Notes: generated from the letters alone by a model not told the origin. Numbered from the stretch's first letter, positions 12,620 through 25,780 are shown. The stretch: 64,000 nucleotides of DNA from Diospyros lotus (GCF_014633365.1 NC_068349.1:12512753-12576752), one strand, 5' to 3'. Translations and numbers: made by a program.

Positions 12620-13640
12620 TTAAGTGTTTTATTCAATTCAAATTTATTTAATTTTCATTTATTCTAATAATTTTTTTTGGTAGATCAATTGAAATTATGG
12701 AGTAACAAGCCGATAAAGATAAAAAAATGATGTTTCCAACAATAAACTTTATTTAATTTTTATGTATCAGGATTGAAAGTAGGTTTTTTTTTTTTAGTAA
12801 TGATGACTTTCTATATTTTGGGTTATTTTTATTTGCATTGTTGGTTTTATTTATTATATTTAGCATGGTTGACTTTATCATATTTAGGTTTTTATTTAAT
12901 TTTTAGTTTATATTAAAATTTAATTTGCATTTAAATTATGATAGTACGTTATGATAATACTTTGAATATGAAAAAAAAGATTAAAAAAATATTTGATATA
13001 AAAATGAACAAGTTCTGTCATAAAAATAATTTCAATAATATGATTTTTATCACTAAAAAGATTTTAAATAAACAAAAAAATTTATCACCGCTTGTCATTA
13101 TTATAATTATGATAAATAAAAAAATATTTTTTACTATTAGATTATTAGAAAATATTTTTTATTTTAAAATTTTGATAAAATACAAATTTATTGCACTTTT
13201 CCAAATTTTCATCACTTTTACTATTTTTTGACAAAAAAATCACTTTTAAGAATTATTAATATAAATATTTTTGTCACAATTGAGAATATGACAAAAATAT
13301 TTATCACCCTTTGATAATTTTGACAAAAATATTGTTGTCACTTAAATGAAAAGTATGTCATGGATTTGCTTTTTTTTTGGAGAATTTTGTTAGGGGGAGA
13401 AAAAGCCAACCATTGTATTTTGTCATCATAAAATTTGGGGAGGTAATTAACTTTAAGGATAAAATCAAATAAGTTTTGATAATAACAAAATTCATTATTC
13501 TTTATTTTCAAATCATGTTTCAAGAAAAACAAATTATTTTGTTTGATCCTTAAAATGGAGGTGACAAAATGGATTATCACTTTTTTTAAATAGAAATCTC
13601 TTAAAAAATTTAAAATTTATCTAAAAAAATCTATCTAGTT
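12620..13640. other. AT-rich, low-complexity DNA
   Basis: Very AT-rich, with short recurring GACAAAAATATT/TGTCAC motifs near 13255-13345. Open frames here are composed of K, I, F and N and are explained by base composition. Confidence 0.3.
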
Positions 13641-13649
13641 GACCAAAAT

Positions 13650-14040
13650 AGATAATTTAGTCGATGAAAACTTAAATTAACAAGTTTTATAAAGAGAAAA
13701 TTATATATGGTTGACTAAAATTTGATGAATGGTTAATAAAATTTATGTAATAAGTCTAAAGTCTTGTCCCCTTCTATGCAATAAACCAAAGTAAGTGTAT
13801 GGTCGACTGGAGCACCCAATAACTAACATTCATTCTTTCTGAATGTTTTAGTCGACCAAACATTAGGTTTGGTTAACTAAAGGTCTCTAGTGTAGTTTGG
13901 AACACTCTATCGGTACTAGTTTGGTCAATCAAATGTTATACTTTAATAGACTAAAGTCCTCCAGAACTGATTCTAATAATTCTAAGAAACTTGATTAGTT
14001 GACCAAAGTTTCACTTTGATAAATCAAGTACCGTCAAAAA
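13650..14040. repeat. Decayed LTR-like block with GTCGAC/GTTGAC motifs
   Basis: Short motifs such as GTTGACCAAA, GGTCGACTGG and AGTCGACCAAA recur, as in the block at 8080-8210. They probably come from the same type of copia LTR, but no borders are visible. Confidence 0.2.
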
Positions 14041-14084
14041 TTAAAAAATTATTTTCAAAGAATATTCTTGTCCCTTCTTGTTCA

Positions 14085-14500
14085 AAATTAGACGATCGGA
14101 GGCGAGACGCAGGCTCCAGTGACAAATATGTTCGGGGAGCGACTATCACCTACAAACACTTCGACGCTCAAGTAAGTAAGAGAGTAAGGAAAGACAGTGT
14201 ATCAGTAGGTCAGAGACTAAAATATATATTGCCTATGAAAAGAGGTGGTTGATATAAGATGAGGAGATGTCCTTTTGCATGTATGCGTCGTGCGTTTGCA
14301 AGTGATGGGACTAACTATCCCGCCCCAGTAGATGGCGACAAAACTTTCATTAATGTGGATGCGATCCGCCATTAATAAGAATGAGATCTGAGACGGTCGC
14401 GCAAATATTTAGTGGGGTTGCAATGATGCCGTGACAGACTAGAAGTGGGCCAAGATTAGGCCTAAGGAGAGGGCCGAGATCGGGCCGAAATGTCTAATTC
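14085..14500 (-). repeat. Truncated Tat-type LTR, minus strand
   Basis: The minus strand reads in the same order as the middle and right part of the solo LTR at 5722-6540: a CTCGGCCC/GGCCCACTT block, a CTCATTCTTATTAATGG motif, a TACTTGAGCGTCGAAG motif and a GGAGCCTGCG block. It is diverged and lacks both ends, so it is an old fragment. Confidence 0.45.
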
Positions 14501-14795
14501 TATTTACCATATTTCATTCTTCATTTTAAACAATTCCTAAATCTTTTTGCATGATAATTTTTTTTGTTAAACATGATGTCCTTATTTTCCTTAAAAAACA
14601 AACATGTGAATCTCTTGAAGACATTAATGAATTTTAGTTAAATGATCTCTGGGACTTTGTTTTGTTCTCAAAAATAGTTTGTTGCAAGTGTTAACCTGTT
14701 TCAAAACTATCTTGTTTTCCATTCTTATAAAAATCATTACGTTTCCTTTTCTTCCTTATTACCTGTGTTTTATTGTGCATCATTAGCTCACTATT

Positions 14796-15747
14796 TGTAA
14801 CATCTCAAAATTTGAGATAATTGATAATTTTTAATTTCACCATTTGAAGTGATTTTAGAATTTAAATAAAATAATTAATTTATGGGCTTTAGGGTAATTA
14901 TCGAGTTATGTGAGGTTTTATAGAAATTAATGAAAAATATTAAATTTGGTATGTTTTTGGGATTAAAAATAATTATTTGAGGTTATAATTATTTTATAGT
15001 GTTTAAAAAAAAAAAAAGAAATTTCGAAGCAGCCTAGGCGCGCGCAGCCACGCGGGTCGCATGCGCATGGCCGCACGGCCAAGCGCGGCACACAGGGCCC
15101 TGCGCGGCCCTGTTGCACGCCCACGTGGCTACCTCCTGTAGCCACGTATCAAGGCTAAATTTTTTGGTAAAAAAAAAATATAAAATTTCTCCCATGTGCC
15201 CTACCCCTTTGGCCTATAAATAGGCCATTGATGCTTGAGTAAGAGAGAGTTTGGGGGGAGGGAGAGGAGGTGGATTTTTGGTGGTTTGGGATTCGGTTGA
15301 GTCACCAATAACTCCGGTACGTTGCAAAAGTTAAGGAAAATAATTAAAGCAAGTTCTCTTCCTAGTTTTTGCAAGATCTTATTCCTATCTTGCAAGTTCT
15401 GTTTTTTCCTCTTCTTAAGTTCATGTTTTTAATTTGCAGGTTCTTATTCCTATTAAGGCAAGTCATTCTTCCTCTTTGTTCCATTTAAGAGACAAGATTT
15501 CAGTTTCCTTATTAATATGCAAACTCTTAGTTCCTGATCTTTTAAATTACAAGTTTAGTTCCTCTTTTCTCAAGTCATGTTTTAAATTATAAGTTTTATT
15601 TTTTAACTCTTGTTATTGCAAGATCCTACCTCTTAATTTTCTAAATTCCATGTTATTTTCCTATTTTACAAGTCATTTCCCCTTTGCTAGTAAATTATTT
15701 CATGATTTACATTTATACTTATTGAATGTCAAATAGGGTTTTGTATC
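14796..15747 (+). repeat. LTR-like sequence (gypsy type) with TATA box
   Basis: It starts TGTAACATCTCAAAATTTGA and holds an unusually GC-rich island (15030-15150) followed by GGCCTATAAATAGGCC (TATA box, about 15206-15221). A related start, TGTAATACCCAAGAAATTGA, occurs 952 bp further at 15748. These starts are typical of plant Ty3/gypsy LTRs. No target duplication or coding region was found, so the borders are tentative. Confidence 0.4.
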
Positions 15748-16560
15748 TGTAATACCCAAGAAATTGAGATTATTGGAGAATAAGCATTTTATTAAAAAAA
15801 TGAAATTTCAGGGAAGATTGATATCTAAATAGCCCTAAAAATTGACCGAATCAACTGAAGGGAGTACCCTGAAACCGATATGCCAAAGGAAAATGATGTG
15901 GCATTAATAAGCATCTCGAGAAATGATTTTTAGCATCGAGAGAAGTCGAATCAGGAACGATTTTCGATAGCTAAAATACAGCTGCGATTTAGGTTGTAAA
16001 ATCGAATTATCGTAAGAGACTTCTGGAAAGTTAATGGAACCTTGAGGGGGCTCATATTCGGTATGTAAGACAACCCTTCAGATGTTTCAGGAAGAAACAG
16101 ATGGGTTTAGGGCCAAAATGAAGATTCAGGCCTAAGTGTAATTTTTTAAAATTACCAGAGGGAGGTCAAAATGATGTTTTTTCAAAATATTCGGGGGTTA
16201 AATTGATGTTTTAGAACTTGAGGGTCTTAAATGCAATATTGAAAAGTTCAGTGGCTAAGTAAAAAGGGCCAAAAAGGTAAATGTCAAAGTTTGAGGGGCC
16301 AAAATACAATTTCAAGAAACCTCAAAATAACCATGGCCGACCAGCCTTTCAAATCGCCAAAAATCGGCCATGGGAGACCCGAGAAAAGGGCTGGGGGGTT
16401 TCGGGGCAAGTCCAAGACAAGCCTCTTGGCCAAGAAGTGGCCAAAATTGCGTCGAAATCGAGCCAACTTTCGGCCGAAAGTGGTCGAAAGTTTGGCCACT
16501 AAGATCATGAAAATGAAGAGTCTGACCCACAACAAAAAACTCACTTAGTTTAGCCCTTTA
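15748..16560 (+). repeat. Second LTR-like sequence, same orientation
   Basis: It begins TGTAATACCCAAGAAATTGA, similar to the start at 14796. It is dominated by phrases such as GGGCCAAAATG and GAGGTCAAAATGATG, which give spurious overlapping frames at 16281-16548. No gene is supported. Confidence 0.35.
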
Positions 16561-16689
16561 TGCATTCAAGGTAGAAAAAGTTTTCAGGGCTTCTTAAAGC
16601 ATTCAAGTTTAAAGTATTGGTGTTGCTGCTGCAAATCTTTCTTCTTTGTTTTAATTTAAAAATGATAAGAGAAAATATTCTCGAGTCCA

Positions 16690-17260
16690 TAATTACTCTA
16701 ATATCCCGAAAATATAGCCATTGACAGTAGTGACACGTGCCCATTAAAGAGCCACTCTCTAACGTCACCCTACTTAAGCCTAAAGACTACACGCGGCAGA
16801 TGTATCTCACTACCCCGGCTAGCCGTTTGCTCGGTGAAGATTCTCCAAATTCCTGGGGATCAACCACCACCTCGGCTAGCCGTTTGCTCGGTGAAGATTC
16901 TTTAAATTCCTCGGGATCAACCACCACCCCAAGAGTCATGGAGATAGGAACTATCCCGAACTCCTCGGAAACAATTATGGAATCCATATCAGTAAGATCT
17001 CAGCTCCATGAAGAACATGATAGGGATCCCGGCAATTGGAAAAAGAATCTTTATCTTGGCAAAAGGATAAAATGGAGAGGACCAACAACGGGTAAGAGAT
17101 CCAATCTTTTTTTTCTCTATGTTCAAAATTGCATACTTGGAGCTTGTGTTAATCTGGTAAATTAACTTGAACATCAGAGTGGTTCAAGGAGAGCAAGACC
17201 TTGACTTCATTGCAGGTACTTGGTCTGAGGTGGAGGAAGGTGATTGACCACTGTATTATC
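16690..17260 (+). repeat. LTR-like fragment with a 57-bp tandem duplication
   Basis: A TAATATCCCGAAAATA start resembles other gypsy LTR starts. At 16816-16929 there are two copies of a 57-bp unit beginning CGGCTAGCCGTTTGCTCGG. Because 57 is a multiple of three, the unit repeats in frame in a 142-codon frame (16737-17165) that has no known domain. I read this as non-coding repeat DNA. Confidence 0.35.
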
Positions 17261-18300
17261 AAAAAGGTTTATAAGTTTATTTTTTTTTTCACTCATTTGT
17301 ACGTGACTTGGTCTTAATTTGTGAGTTTTCATTTACAACATGTGTGATCTTGTTAGTAAAGTAAATTGTAACGAGTTTTTAGTTTATACGCAAAACTTAA
17401 TGTTATTTTCATTTATTTTAATAAAATGTTTAAGTTTTTAACTTGAAGAGAGATGGTGTAGGCTTGTAAAGCAAATTTCGTTAAAATTTTATGTGTTTAT
17501 ACTTGATTATTTTATTACTTACTATTATGCATTCATGAGCAAATCACACGTTAAACTTGACTCTAAAAATAAAAAAAAAAATTGAAAGAAAAATTTTAAA
17601 TCTTACAAAACTCAATTCATCTCCTCTTGAATTATTTTTTTAGACAACAAAAAATTATTTGACTATCTTACCCTTGCTTTCTCTCTTGTAATCTCCCTTC
17701 TCTTTAAACTAAGAATATGTAGATTTTATTTAACAAAAATATGTTTCCTAAATATATTAAAACTCTAATTCTAAATTACAAAAATGTATATATACATTCT
17801 ATAATATATGTTCTAATTACAAAAAATATTTTTTATATATTATAAAACTACATTGAAAATAAAAAATCATATATAATATATATGAATAAATATATATATA
17901 TATTTTTCTAAAAAATATATTATTTAAGTTTTGGAGAAAGTTGAGGATGGCTAAGTTTGATTATGACAATCAAACTAGAATTTTTAGTTATGTAGTCTAA
18001 CGTTATGGGGGAGCCTTTGATGAGACAAAAGAAGGGAGAGAGGAACAAAAGGAGAGATGTTAGATATTCGTTTCTTGAGAAGTATTTTCTTTTACGTAAA
18101 TAGTCTTTAATAAATATAAATAAAAATTAATTATCGAATCCAAATTTTAACAAAAAAAATATGATTTGAACTACTGGAGTCTATTTCAAAGAGTTATGAA
18201 ACCTTATTTCTAATTCAAAAAGAAAGTTGATTTACATTCTCATATCAATTTTAATGTAATATAATAATTTTATTTTGTACTAAAATCAATTATTAATTAC
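17261..18300. other. AT-rich intergenic DNA upstream of HOP
   Basis: No coding region, RNA or bounded repeat seen. Confidence 0.4.
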
Positions 18301-18486
18301 TCCTAGAACAAGGAGCAAAATAATAGATAATAGATAATAATAAAAACAGCGTTGAGTGCTGAGCGGGCTAGCCGAGCTTCTGTATTATTGTAGCCAAACA
18401 AACAGGAACAGCCGCTGCTCCCCCAATCCCCACGGCCACGGCCCCAACTCAGGGCCGGGTCGAACGAACCACACCCGACCCGCCCA

Positions 18487-18499
18487 GAACCTTCCAGAA
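18487..18499 (+). promoter_or_regulatory. Heat-shock element of HOP
   Basis: GAACCTTCCAGAA matches the GAAnnTTCnnGAA heat-shock factor site exactly, three alternating units without mismatch. It lies about 57 bp upstream of the TATA box and 158 bp upstream of the HOP start codon, the position expected for a working element. Confidence 0.75.
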
Positions 18500-18555
18500 A
18501 CGGCTGCCACACACCAATCGCGCACAACCTAGAACTCTCTATTGCCCCTTGGCTC

Positions 18556-18563
18556 TTTATAAT
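18556..18563 (+). promoter_or_regulatory. HOP TATA box
   Basis: TTTATAAT lies about 95 bp before the HOP start codon, which would put transcription start near 18585-18595. ATGs at 18549 and 18562 lie upstream of that point and so should not be in the mRNA, which supports 18657 as the start codon. Confidence 0.6.
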
Positions 18564-18656
18564 GCCCAGGCTCCTCTCTCTCACTCTGCCCAATTCCATA
18601 TACACAGAGGAAGGAGCTGCAATCGCCAGTTGTGCTTCCAATCCACGACGATTCAC

Positions 18657-21195
18657 ATGGCCGACGAAGCAAAGGCCAGAGGCAACGCGGCCTTCGCCGC
18701 CGGCGACTATTCCACGGCGATCCGCCACTTCACGGAGGCGATTGACCTCGCTCCCACCAACCACGTCCTCTACTCCAACCGATCCGCCGCGTACGCCTCC
18801 CTCGGCCAGTATTCCGACGCCCTGTCCGACGCCCAGAAGACTGTTGACCTCAAGCCTGATTGGTCCAAGGGCTACTCCCGCCTCGGCGCCGCTCACTCGG
18901 GGCTTCACCACTACGACGACGCCATTAACGCCTACAAGAAGGGCCTCGAGATTGACCCCAACAACGACGCTCTCAAATCCGGCCTCGCTGATGCTCAGGC
19001 CGCCGCCTCCAGATCGCGGCCACCTCCGTCGGCGTCCTCTCCGTTTGGTGACATTTTCTCGGGTCCCGAGATGTGGACCAAGCTCACCGCCGACCCGGCT
19101 ACGAGGGCCTATCTTCAGCAGCCGGATTTCTTGAAAATGATGCAGGACCTTCAGAAAAGCCCTAGCAATTTGAATCTCTATTTGAAGGATCAGAGGGTTA
19201 TGCAAGCTCTGGGGGTGTTGCTCAACGTGAAGCTCCATACGCCGAATTCGGCCGAAGATATGGAAATTTCGGAGGCCACGCCGTCCGAGAGGAAGAGGCC
19301 GGCTGAGGTGGAGCTACCGAAGGAGCCGGAACCGGAGCCTATGGAGGCGTTGGAGGAGGGAAAGGAAGCTAGAGAGAGGAAGGCGCAGGCTCAGAAGGAG
19401 AAGGAGGCTGGGAATGCGGCTTACAAGAAGAAGAATTTCGAGACGGCGATTGAGCATTACACTAAGGCGTTGGAATTGGATGACGAAGATATTTCTTTCC
19501 TCACCAACCGTGCAGCTGTCTACTTGGAGATGGGAAAGGTACGCTACCATTAATTCTGCTTTTATTTCGATTTTTGTTCCTTGCTGGCATCTTTTTCTGA
19601 AGATAAAGTGTGTCATTCAATTGGAAAACTATCTGTGAGTGTGAGTGATCGTTCATACTTGTTAATGCCCATTGTTGTTGTTTTGGTTTGTCGATGCGGC
19701 TGAAGTGAAGTCGTCCAATTTGAAATCAACTACCTCTTTATGTATCCTCTGTAGTGTAAAGGCCTTGTCTTACTAGTTTTACCTTCCATTGAAAGAGTGC
19801 TTTCCACTCCTCTGAGCTGGGATCATAGGTAAGTGTATTAATATTATCCTTAAGGATATTTGAAGGTATGAAGTTGTGTAATTTGTGTTGGTTAGATCGA
19901 TTTAGTTCAAGGTGTGTTTTTTAAACTTAATTTGAAATTATAGTTGAAAGATTAGAAGGCACAATTAAAGGGATGACCTCCTTAATGGGCTCCATCACTT
20001 CCAAAAGTCCGGACTCCCAGGATGGGAGACTTAAAATGTGTCTTCAAGGAAGCAGCTGGCTTGTGTAAATTTGCTTGAGATTCTATTGCGTGTGTGACGT
20101 GATGAGTTAGTGCAACTAAAGAGCTGCTGTATCTTTTATATTTAGGGGTTACCTTTTGTTCAAAACAGAGAAGGTTCAGCATTATGTTTTGAGGGATAAG
20201 ATTAGTTGATCTCTGCCTGGTGAAGAATTGTGTCAATGTTTTCTTGCATAACGAAGTGATTCAAGCATTGTTAAATGTGTTTGCTTATGATGTAGATATA
20301 TGTTGATGGCTTGGGTCAAAGCATGCTCCTCATGTTGCATGTGGTGTTTTTGCTTTCTATCATCGTCTTGATTGTACATAAAACAGAAAGGGGTTGTGGT
20401 TCGTAGAACCAACAATTGTTAATAGATGAAGTCTTCGTTAACTGCCCTGATACTTGCTACCTAGGGATATTATTTGTTTCCTAGTCCAGTCTAGGATGCC
20501 AGTTGGTTGAACGTATTGCTTCTAATCGGCTTGAATAATTCTCAGGAGCATGGTTGTTAAACTCTCGATTTTACGGGTATGATTTTATGATTTTTTGCAC
20601 CGAAAACCCTTACAATTTTACAATTTTGAAGTTGAAATTGCACTCAATTTTATGATTTTAACAACCTTGCTCAGGAGCCTGTTCCTTTTACATGGTTTCT
20701 GACAATTTACTGGAGCCATAGTTCAAAAGTGGACGTGTTTGTAGTTATAACTATCTGTTGCTCAGTGTCTTATTTATTTGATCTTACACAAGTTGCATGG
20801 ATGAATTTAACAATGTTTGTTTTATCTTACACAAGCTGGATGGATGAATTTAACAATGTTTGTTTCGTTCAGTATGACGAATGCATTAAAGATTGTGATA
20901 AAGCTGTTGAGAGGGGTAGGGAGCTTAGGTCAGACTTTAAGATGATTGCAAGGGCCTTGACAAGAAAAGGAACTGCATTGGTTAAGATGGCAAAATGTTC
21001 AAAGGACTACGAACCTGCTATTGAAACATTCCAGAAAGCTCTTACAGAGCATCGCAACCCTGATACGTTGAAGAAGCTAAATGATGCTGAAAAAGCAAAG
21101 AAAGATCTTGAGCAACAAGAGTATTTTGACCCAAAATTAGCTGATGAGGAGCGTGAAAAAGGTACGTTTTAGGTTGGGAGTTTCATTCTTGACTT

Positions 21196-21230
<35 letters not shown>

Positions 21231-22254
21231 GCCCACGCACACATGTTTAAATGTATACACCTTCCCATAAGGTGCCTGAGATCCAAATTGTGATGCAGGC
21301 AACGAGTACTTCAAAGAGCAGAAGTATCCAGAGGCTGTGAGACATTATACAGAGGCCCTAAGGAGGAACCCGAAAGACCCAAGGGTAATTAATTTAAGCA
21401 TTGTGTTTAGTTTTTTGGTACTGTGCTAAAACACACTCTTGTGGGTGCTATAGGGATTTTAGCAAGGATCTCTCTTGTGTTGGATATTAAACACACTGCT
21501 TTCAATTGCTTTTGCCAGGTATACAGTAACAGGGCTGCATGCTACACAAAACTTGGGGCAATGCCTGAGGGATTGAAGGATGCGGAGAAGTGCATCGAGC
21601 TTGATCCAACTTTTGCCAAGGGGTACAGTAGAAAAGGTGCAATTCAGTTCTTCATGAAAGAGTACGACAAAGCTTTGGAAACATACCAAGAAGGATTGAA
21701 ACACGAGCCTAAGAATCAGGAATTGCTAGATGGCGTGAGGAGGTATTGGTAGTTCTAAAAATTTCTTGTTGTCTAGATGCATGTACCTTCTTTCAAGAAT
21801 TTACACGACATTGGAATTATGTCTTGTTTGCAGATGTGTGGAACAGATTAACAAGGCCAGCCGTGGAGATTTAACCCCCGAGGAACTCAAGGAGAGACAG
21901 GTATGGTTTACATACATCTAAGTTGGTTTGTCTTGTTGTGTACTAGTTTGAGTATTGTACCAATGTCTGCTACCCTTTTGTAGGCTAAGGGAATGCAAGA
22001 TCCTGAAATTCAGAACATCCTTACAGATCCTGTTATGAGACAGGTATGCAGTAATTAATAATATTGTGTTTCACAATGAGATGATTTTTGGGCTGCCCAA
22101 CTCTGAAGGAGGAATTCAAGCATTTCTTGTCTGTGGACAGGTGTTGGTTGACTTCCAGGAAAATCCCAAGGCTGCTCAGGAGCACATGAAGAATCCCCAA
22201 GTGATGAACAAGATCCAGAAGCTAGTCAGTGCTGGTATAGTCCAGGTCAGGTAA
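18657..22254 (+). CDS. HOP: HSP70-HSP90 organizing protein (HOP/STI1), 573 aa, seven coding exons
   Basis: Cytosolic co-chaperone that bridges HSP70 and HSP90 by binding their C-terminal EEVD tails. Exons: 18657-19538, 20873-21161, 21299-21384, 21519-21742, 21834-21900, 21984-22043, 22141-22254, all with GT-AG borders and an open joined frame. TPR1 covers about residues 2-115, with carboxylate-clamp residues K6, N10, N41, K71 and R75 present. An aspartate/proline-rich (DP1) domain lies at about 135-190 and a charged linker with KRP at about 205-245. TPR2A begins near 245 (N253, N284), TPR2B follows in exons 3-4, and DP2 (DPEIQNILTDP through MNKIQKLVSAGI) forms the C-terminus. The 573-aa length matches plant HOPs of about 570 aa. 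The start at 18657 opens the first TPR helix directly. A perfect heat-shock element upstream suggests heat induction. The neighbour EF-G is convergent. Confidence 0.95.
20782..20867 (+). repeat. 43-bp tandem duplication at the intron 1/exon 2 border of HOP
   Basis: Two near-identical 43-bp units begin TCTTACACAAG and contain ATGGATGAATTTAACAATG. The second runs into TTCAG, the splice acceptor at 20872. Only this final AG precedes the conserved coding residues YDECIKDC. Confidence 0.8.
21199..21228 (+). repeat. (CT)n microsatellite in HOP intron 2
   Basis: An uninterrupted CT run lies between exon 2 and exon 3 of HOP and could vary in length between individuals. Confidence 0.9.
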
Positions 22255-22765
22255 AAGCTGAAAAGAGATGTTTGCCAGCGCCAGCTACACGGATCTGTTT
22301 GGTTGCAGCACTCTCCTAGTCCTAGTGTGTATTTTCTGCACATTGATTCGACTGATAAGAGTAATTTAACTAGTAACTTTCAAAATGTTGCTGCTTTCCA
22401 TAGACTGGATTATTAATCTGGAGATACTTCTTGTTCTTGTTTTTGTTTTCGTTTTTGTGATGGAAGATGGAGCCAAACACTTGAAATTGATTTTCGTCAT
22501 CACTGATCTGCGCTTCTACTTGGTTAATGGTTTCATTTGTTTTGTTCTGTTATTAAAGCTGATGGGCATTCTGGGTCTCTGGAATTTACTTGGCATCCCC
22601 GACCCCGAGGCTTTATATAACCTGCTGCCATTGCCAAAGTCCTCCTGGATCTTGTATTTAGTCCCATCTGAAAGGATTTTGGTGCCTTAAATAATCTTCT
22701 CATTTTCTGGGCCATGTGGATTAGGTCAAGTTACTAAGGCTATCTCTCTAGGTCAAGTTACCTAA
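22255..22765 (+). other. HOP 3' untranslated region and downstream
   Basis: After the TAA at 22252-22254 the sequence is T-rich and non-coding, as expected of a plant 3' UTR. The frame at 22385-22690 has no domain and is hydrophobic by composition. The exact poly(A) site cannot be fixed. Confidence 0.5.
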
Positions 22766-23597
22766 GGCTATCTCCAACGCATGGCTAGAATCTTCTCAGT
22801 CAAAAAAAATAGGAGGGAAGTGTTTGAATTCATCTCTGCTCGTTATATATCGTTAAAATGACTTCTTATAGATGAGAAGTTGAAATTTGTTTTTTATTTT
22901 ATTTTATATATATTTTATATGTATTGAAGTATTGGGTGAATTATGTTTTATGTATTTAATTATTTTTTTTATATGCATGTATTTAATTATTTTGTGTATG
23001 TATATATTTAATTATTTTGTATACTTGATTATTTATTTTGTGTGTATTTGATAATTGATTATGTGTATTTAGTTTATTTTGTGTATTATATAATTTTCGT
23101 ATATGTTTTAATGTAATGTTTTGAAATTGATCCCAAAAATGAATGTTAAAATTATTTAATTAGATTATTTAATGTTATATTTAAAATAATAATTATTATA
23201 TTACAAGATAGTATTTATTTTTGTGATTTTTTATATAGTTTGACAATTAAATTTTGAATTATGAAAATATTTTAAATAATTTTGTTAAATAATTATTTTT
23301 AAAAAATATTACTAAATTTATTTATAAATATATTAAATATTATAAAAATTTAGTATCATCGTATTTATTATTAAATTATTAAATAAATAATAAAATTTTA
23401 TAATAATAAAAATTATAAGTGAGGTAAAATAAATGGAATTAAAATTTATTAATAAATAAGTAGAATATGGAGTATGATGAGAGGAGAATAAAGAATAAGG
23501 TGGGAGTATGTATAGTTTTTTAAGTTAAATTAGAATAGGGAGTGAATTGTTTATAATATAATATGGAGTAGAATAGGGAATGTGGTTGGAGATGACC
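22766..23597. mobile_element. Tourist-like MITE downstream of HOP
   Basis: The left end reads GGCTATCTCCAAC and the reverse complement of the right end reads GGTCATCTCCAACCAC. Both are flanked by TAA (22763-22765, 23598-23600), the PIF/Harbinger-type target duplication. The 832-bp interior is AT-rich and non-coding. A 25-bp partial duplicate of the left boundary (GGTCAAGTTACTAAGGCTAT) lies just outside it at about 22725. Confidence 0.55.
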
Positions 23598-23600
23598 TAA

Positions 23601-25780
23601 TTATTTTAAGACAGTGTTAATTTTCTTTTTTGGAGAATTTACATGGTTTAGGTTTAGTTTTACAAAATTTTTTCCTGATTTGATTTAAATGTTTTTAGGG
23701 GTTTGATAATTTATATTGGGCCAAATTGTGCCTCAAAAAAATTTATTTTTATTTTTGTTTTAATTTTACGACAGTAGTATGTTTCAATTTGAGGCCACAT
23801 TAGTCTCATTTTCATTACTAACAATTTTTTGCCATATCAATTTGTATTTATAATTAGAGTATGTTTGTGTAAATTGACATAACTATTGTTGGCAAAGGTC
23901 TATTAAAAAATTAAAAAAGCTCAAAAGTTACAAATATTGTAATGGGTTAAAAAGCTCATAAGTAATCATAAAAAATTTTAATTTTAAAAGAATTTTAAAA
24001 TATTTAAATAAATATTATTTATAAGAATTTTAAATTTTAATGAGTTTTAAAACATAAGAATTATAATGGAATCGTGAGATGAGCATTATTTAAAATATTT
24101 TTAATTTTAAATTATTTAAGATTATTTTATATTTTTTATAAATAAATAAATATTTCTTATTAAAAAGTATGATTTTAATATTAATTTTAATATAATATTT
24201 TTAATGTTTAATTTAAGTATTAGAGTATTTGTGATGCATTTTTTGACTATATTTTTTTTTTACAATTTTAGATAACTTAACCATGATATAAAATGTAAAT
24301 TTATAATTATATTTTAATTTACATAAATAGTGTTTCTAATAAGGATTTGGGTAACCCATATCTTAAGGTATTTGGTAAATTATATTTAATATATTTTATT
24401 TTTAATATTTAAGTAATTATATTAAATAATAATAATATTAATTACCCTCAATTAAAATTTAAAGCACATTAAATGTACTTTTTTAACGAGTACTTTGTTA
24501 ACAATTTTTTTTTTTTTTTTATAAATATAAGTTGAAGGGACAAAAACTATAAAGATGGTACTCACCTTAGTAATCTTGTAGGCCATGTCAACATTTAATG
24601 GTTTTTATTAATAAAAATTTAACATTAATATAAAATTAAAGTTAAAACATTATTATTAAGAAAATTAAAAGTTTAATTTAAGATTAAATGAAATAAAAGT
24701 TGGGTTTTTAATTACAACATAATAAAGTTTTTTTTTTATTATTATTTACAATTTCTCCACCATCCCCAAAAGCTAAAAGAAGTATTTGAATAAATTGTAT
24801 AGAGATATTTTTTTTGTAGTTTTGTAATTTGCACAAAGACTCTTATGGTTTAAAAATGATTCTAAAGATTTATGTGATTTTTATTTTTGGCTTATACATT
24901 TATTTTGTTATAAATTGTATTAAATAAAATTTAATTAAAATAAATAAAGTTAATTAGTGATAATAAATTATATTAAATTTAAATTAACAAAATATATAAA
25001 AAAAAAGTTGTTGGTGATGGTTGATTACAAGAGTAATTATCTTTTGCAAGGGGTTTCACGGAAAACGATAGGCACTGACACCCATTGTTTCACCTTTTAT
25101 TTTTGGTCACCATGGTTTCAGATTTTTTGAATCAATTGCCAAAAGGGTCACTTTTGACGATCTAGTCCAATGAATTTAGAATTAGAAATAGAGGATAAGA
25201 AGCTCGCGTGTATAAATTAAGTGATTGAGTCACGATATATTAAAATTTATATTAATGGATTATAAGTTAGAATTTTTATTTTACGTGGTGAGGTAAAATT
25301 TTTATCTGTAATTTATTTTCTCTTTTAAAATTGAAGACATGAATGGTGAGAAACCATGCAAGAGTGGTAATCCTAAAAATGAAGAATGAGAGAAGAAAAA
25401 GAAAATGAGTGAAAAAAAAAATGAAGGAGAAGGAGAAGGAGAAGGAGAAGGAGAAGGAGAATAAACCCCATTTAAGGAAAAAAATTGAACTCAGTTCTCA
25501 TTCCATGATTGAGTCCATAACATAACTGATGCTTCATCTTCCTATTCCTTACGAAATCGTGCAACAATGAATTCGATTTGCAAAAAATTGAACTATCGAT
25601 GGCCAAGGCCAAATTGAACCCATTAATCAAATTTCTTTCATTTTTTTTTTTTCTTTCTTTCTTCTTCTTTCGCCATATGTTTTAGATATAGAATTCACTT
25701 GTTGTTGCCAAAAACAACAATAGGCGAGAAAACTAATTGGTTCTAATGTGGGCAACAAAGGGTCTTGTTAAAAATAAAAA
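23601..25780. other. AT-rich intergenic DNA between the two genes
   Basis: No gene seen. A GAAGGA-type microsatellite occupies about 25415-25462. Confidence 0.5.

Noticed and set aside
18562..19134. 190-codon plus-strand ORF starting before the HOP start codon
   Set aside because: It is the wrong frame of HOP exon 1, and its ATG lies at the TATA box, upstream of likely transcription start.
18303..19238. 311-codon minus-strand ORF over HOP exon 1
   Set aside because: It is the antisense shadow of a GC-rich exon whose plus-strand reading is a well-conserved TPR protein.
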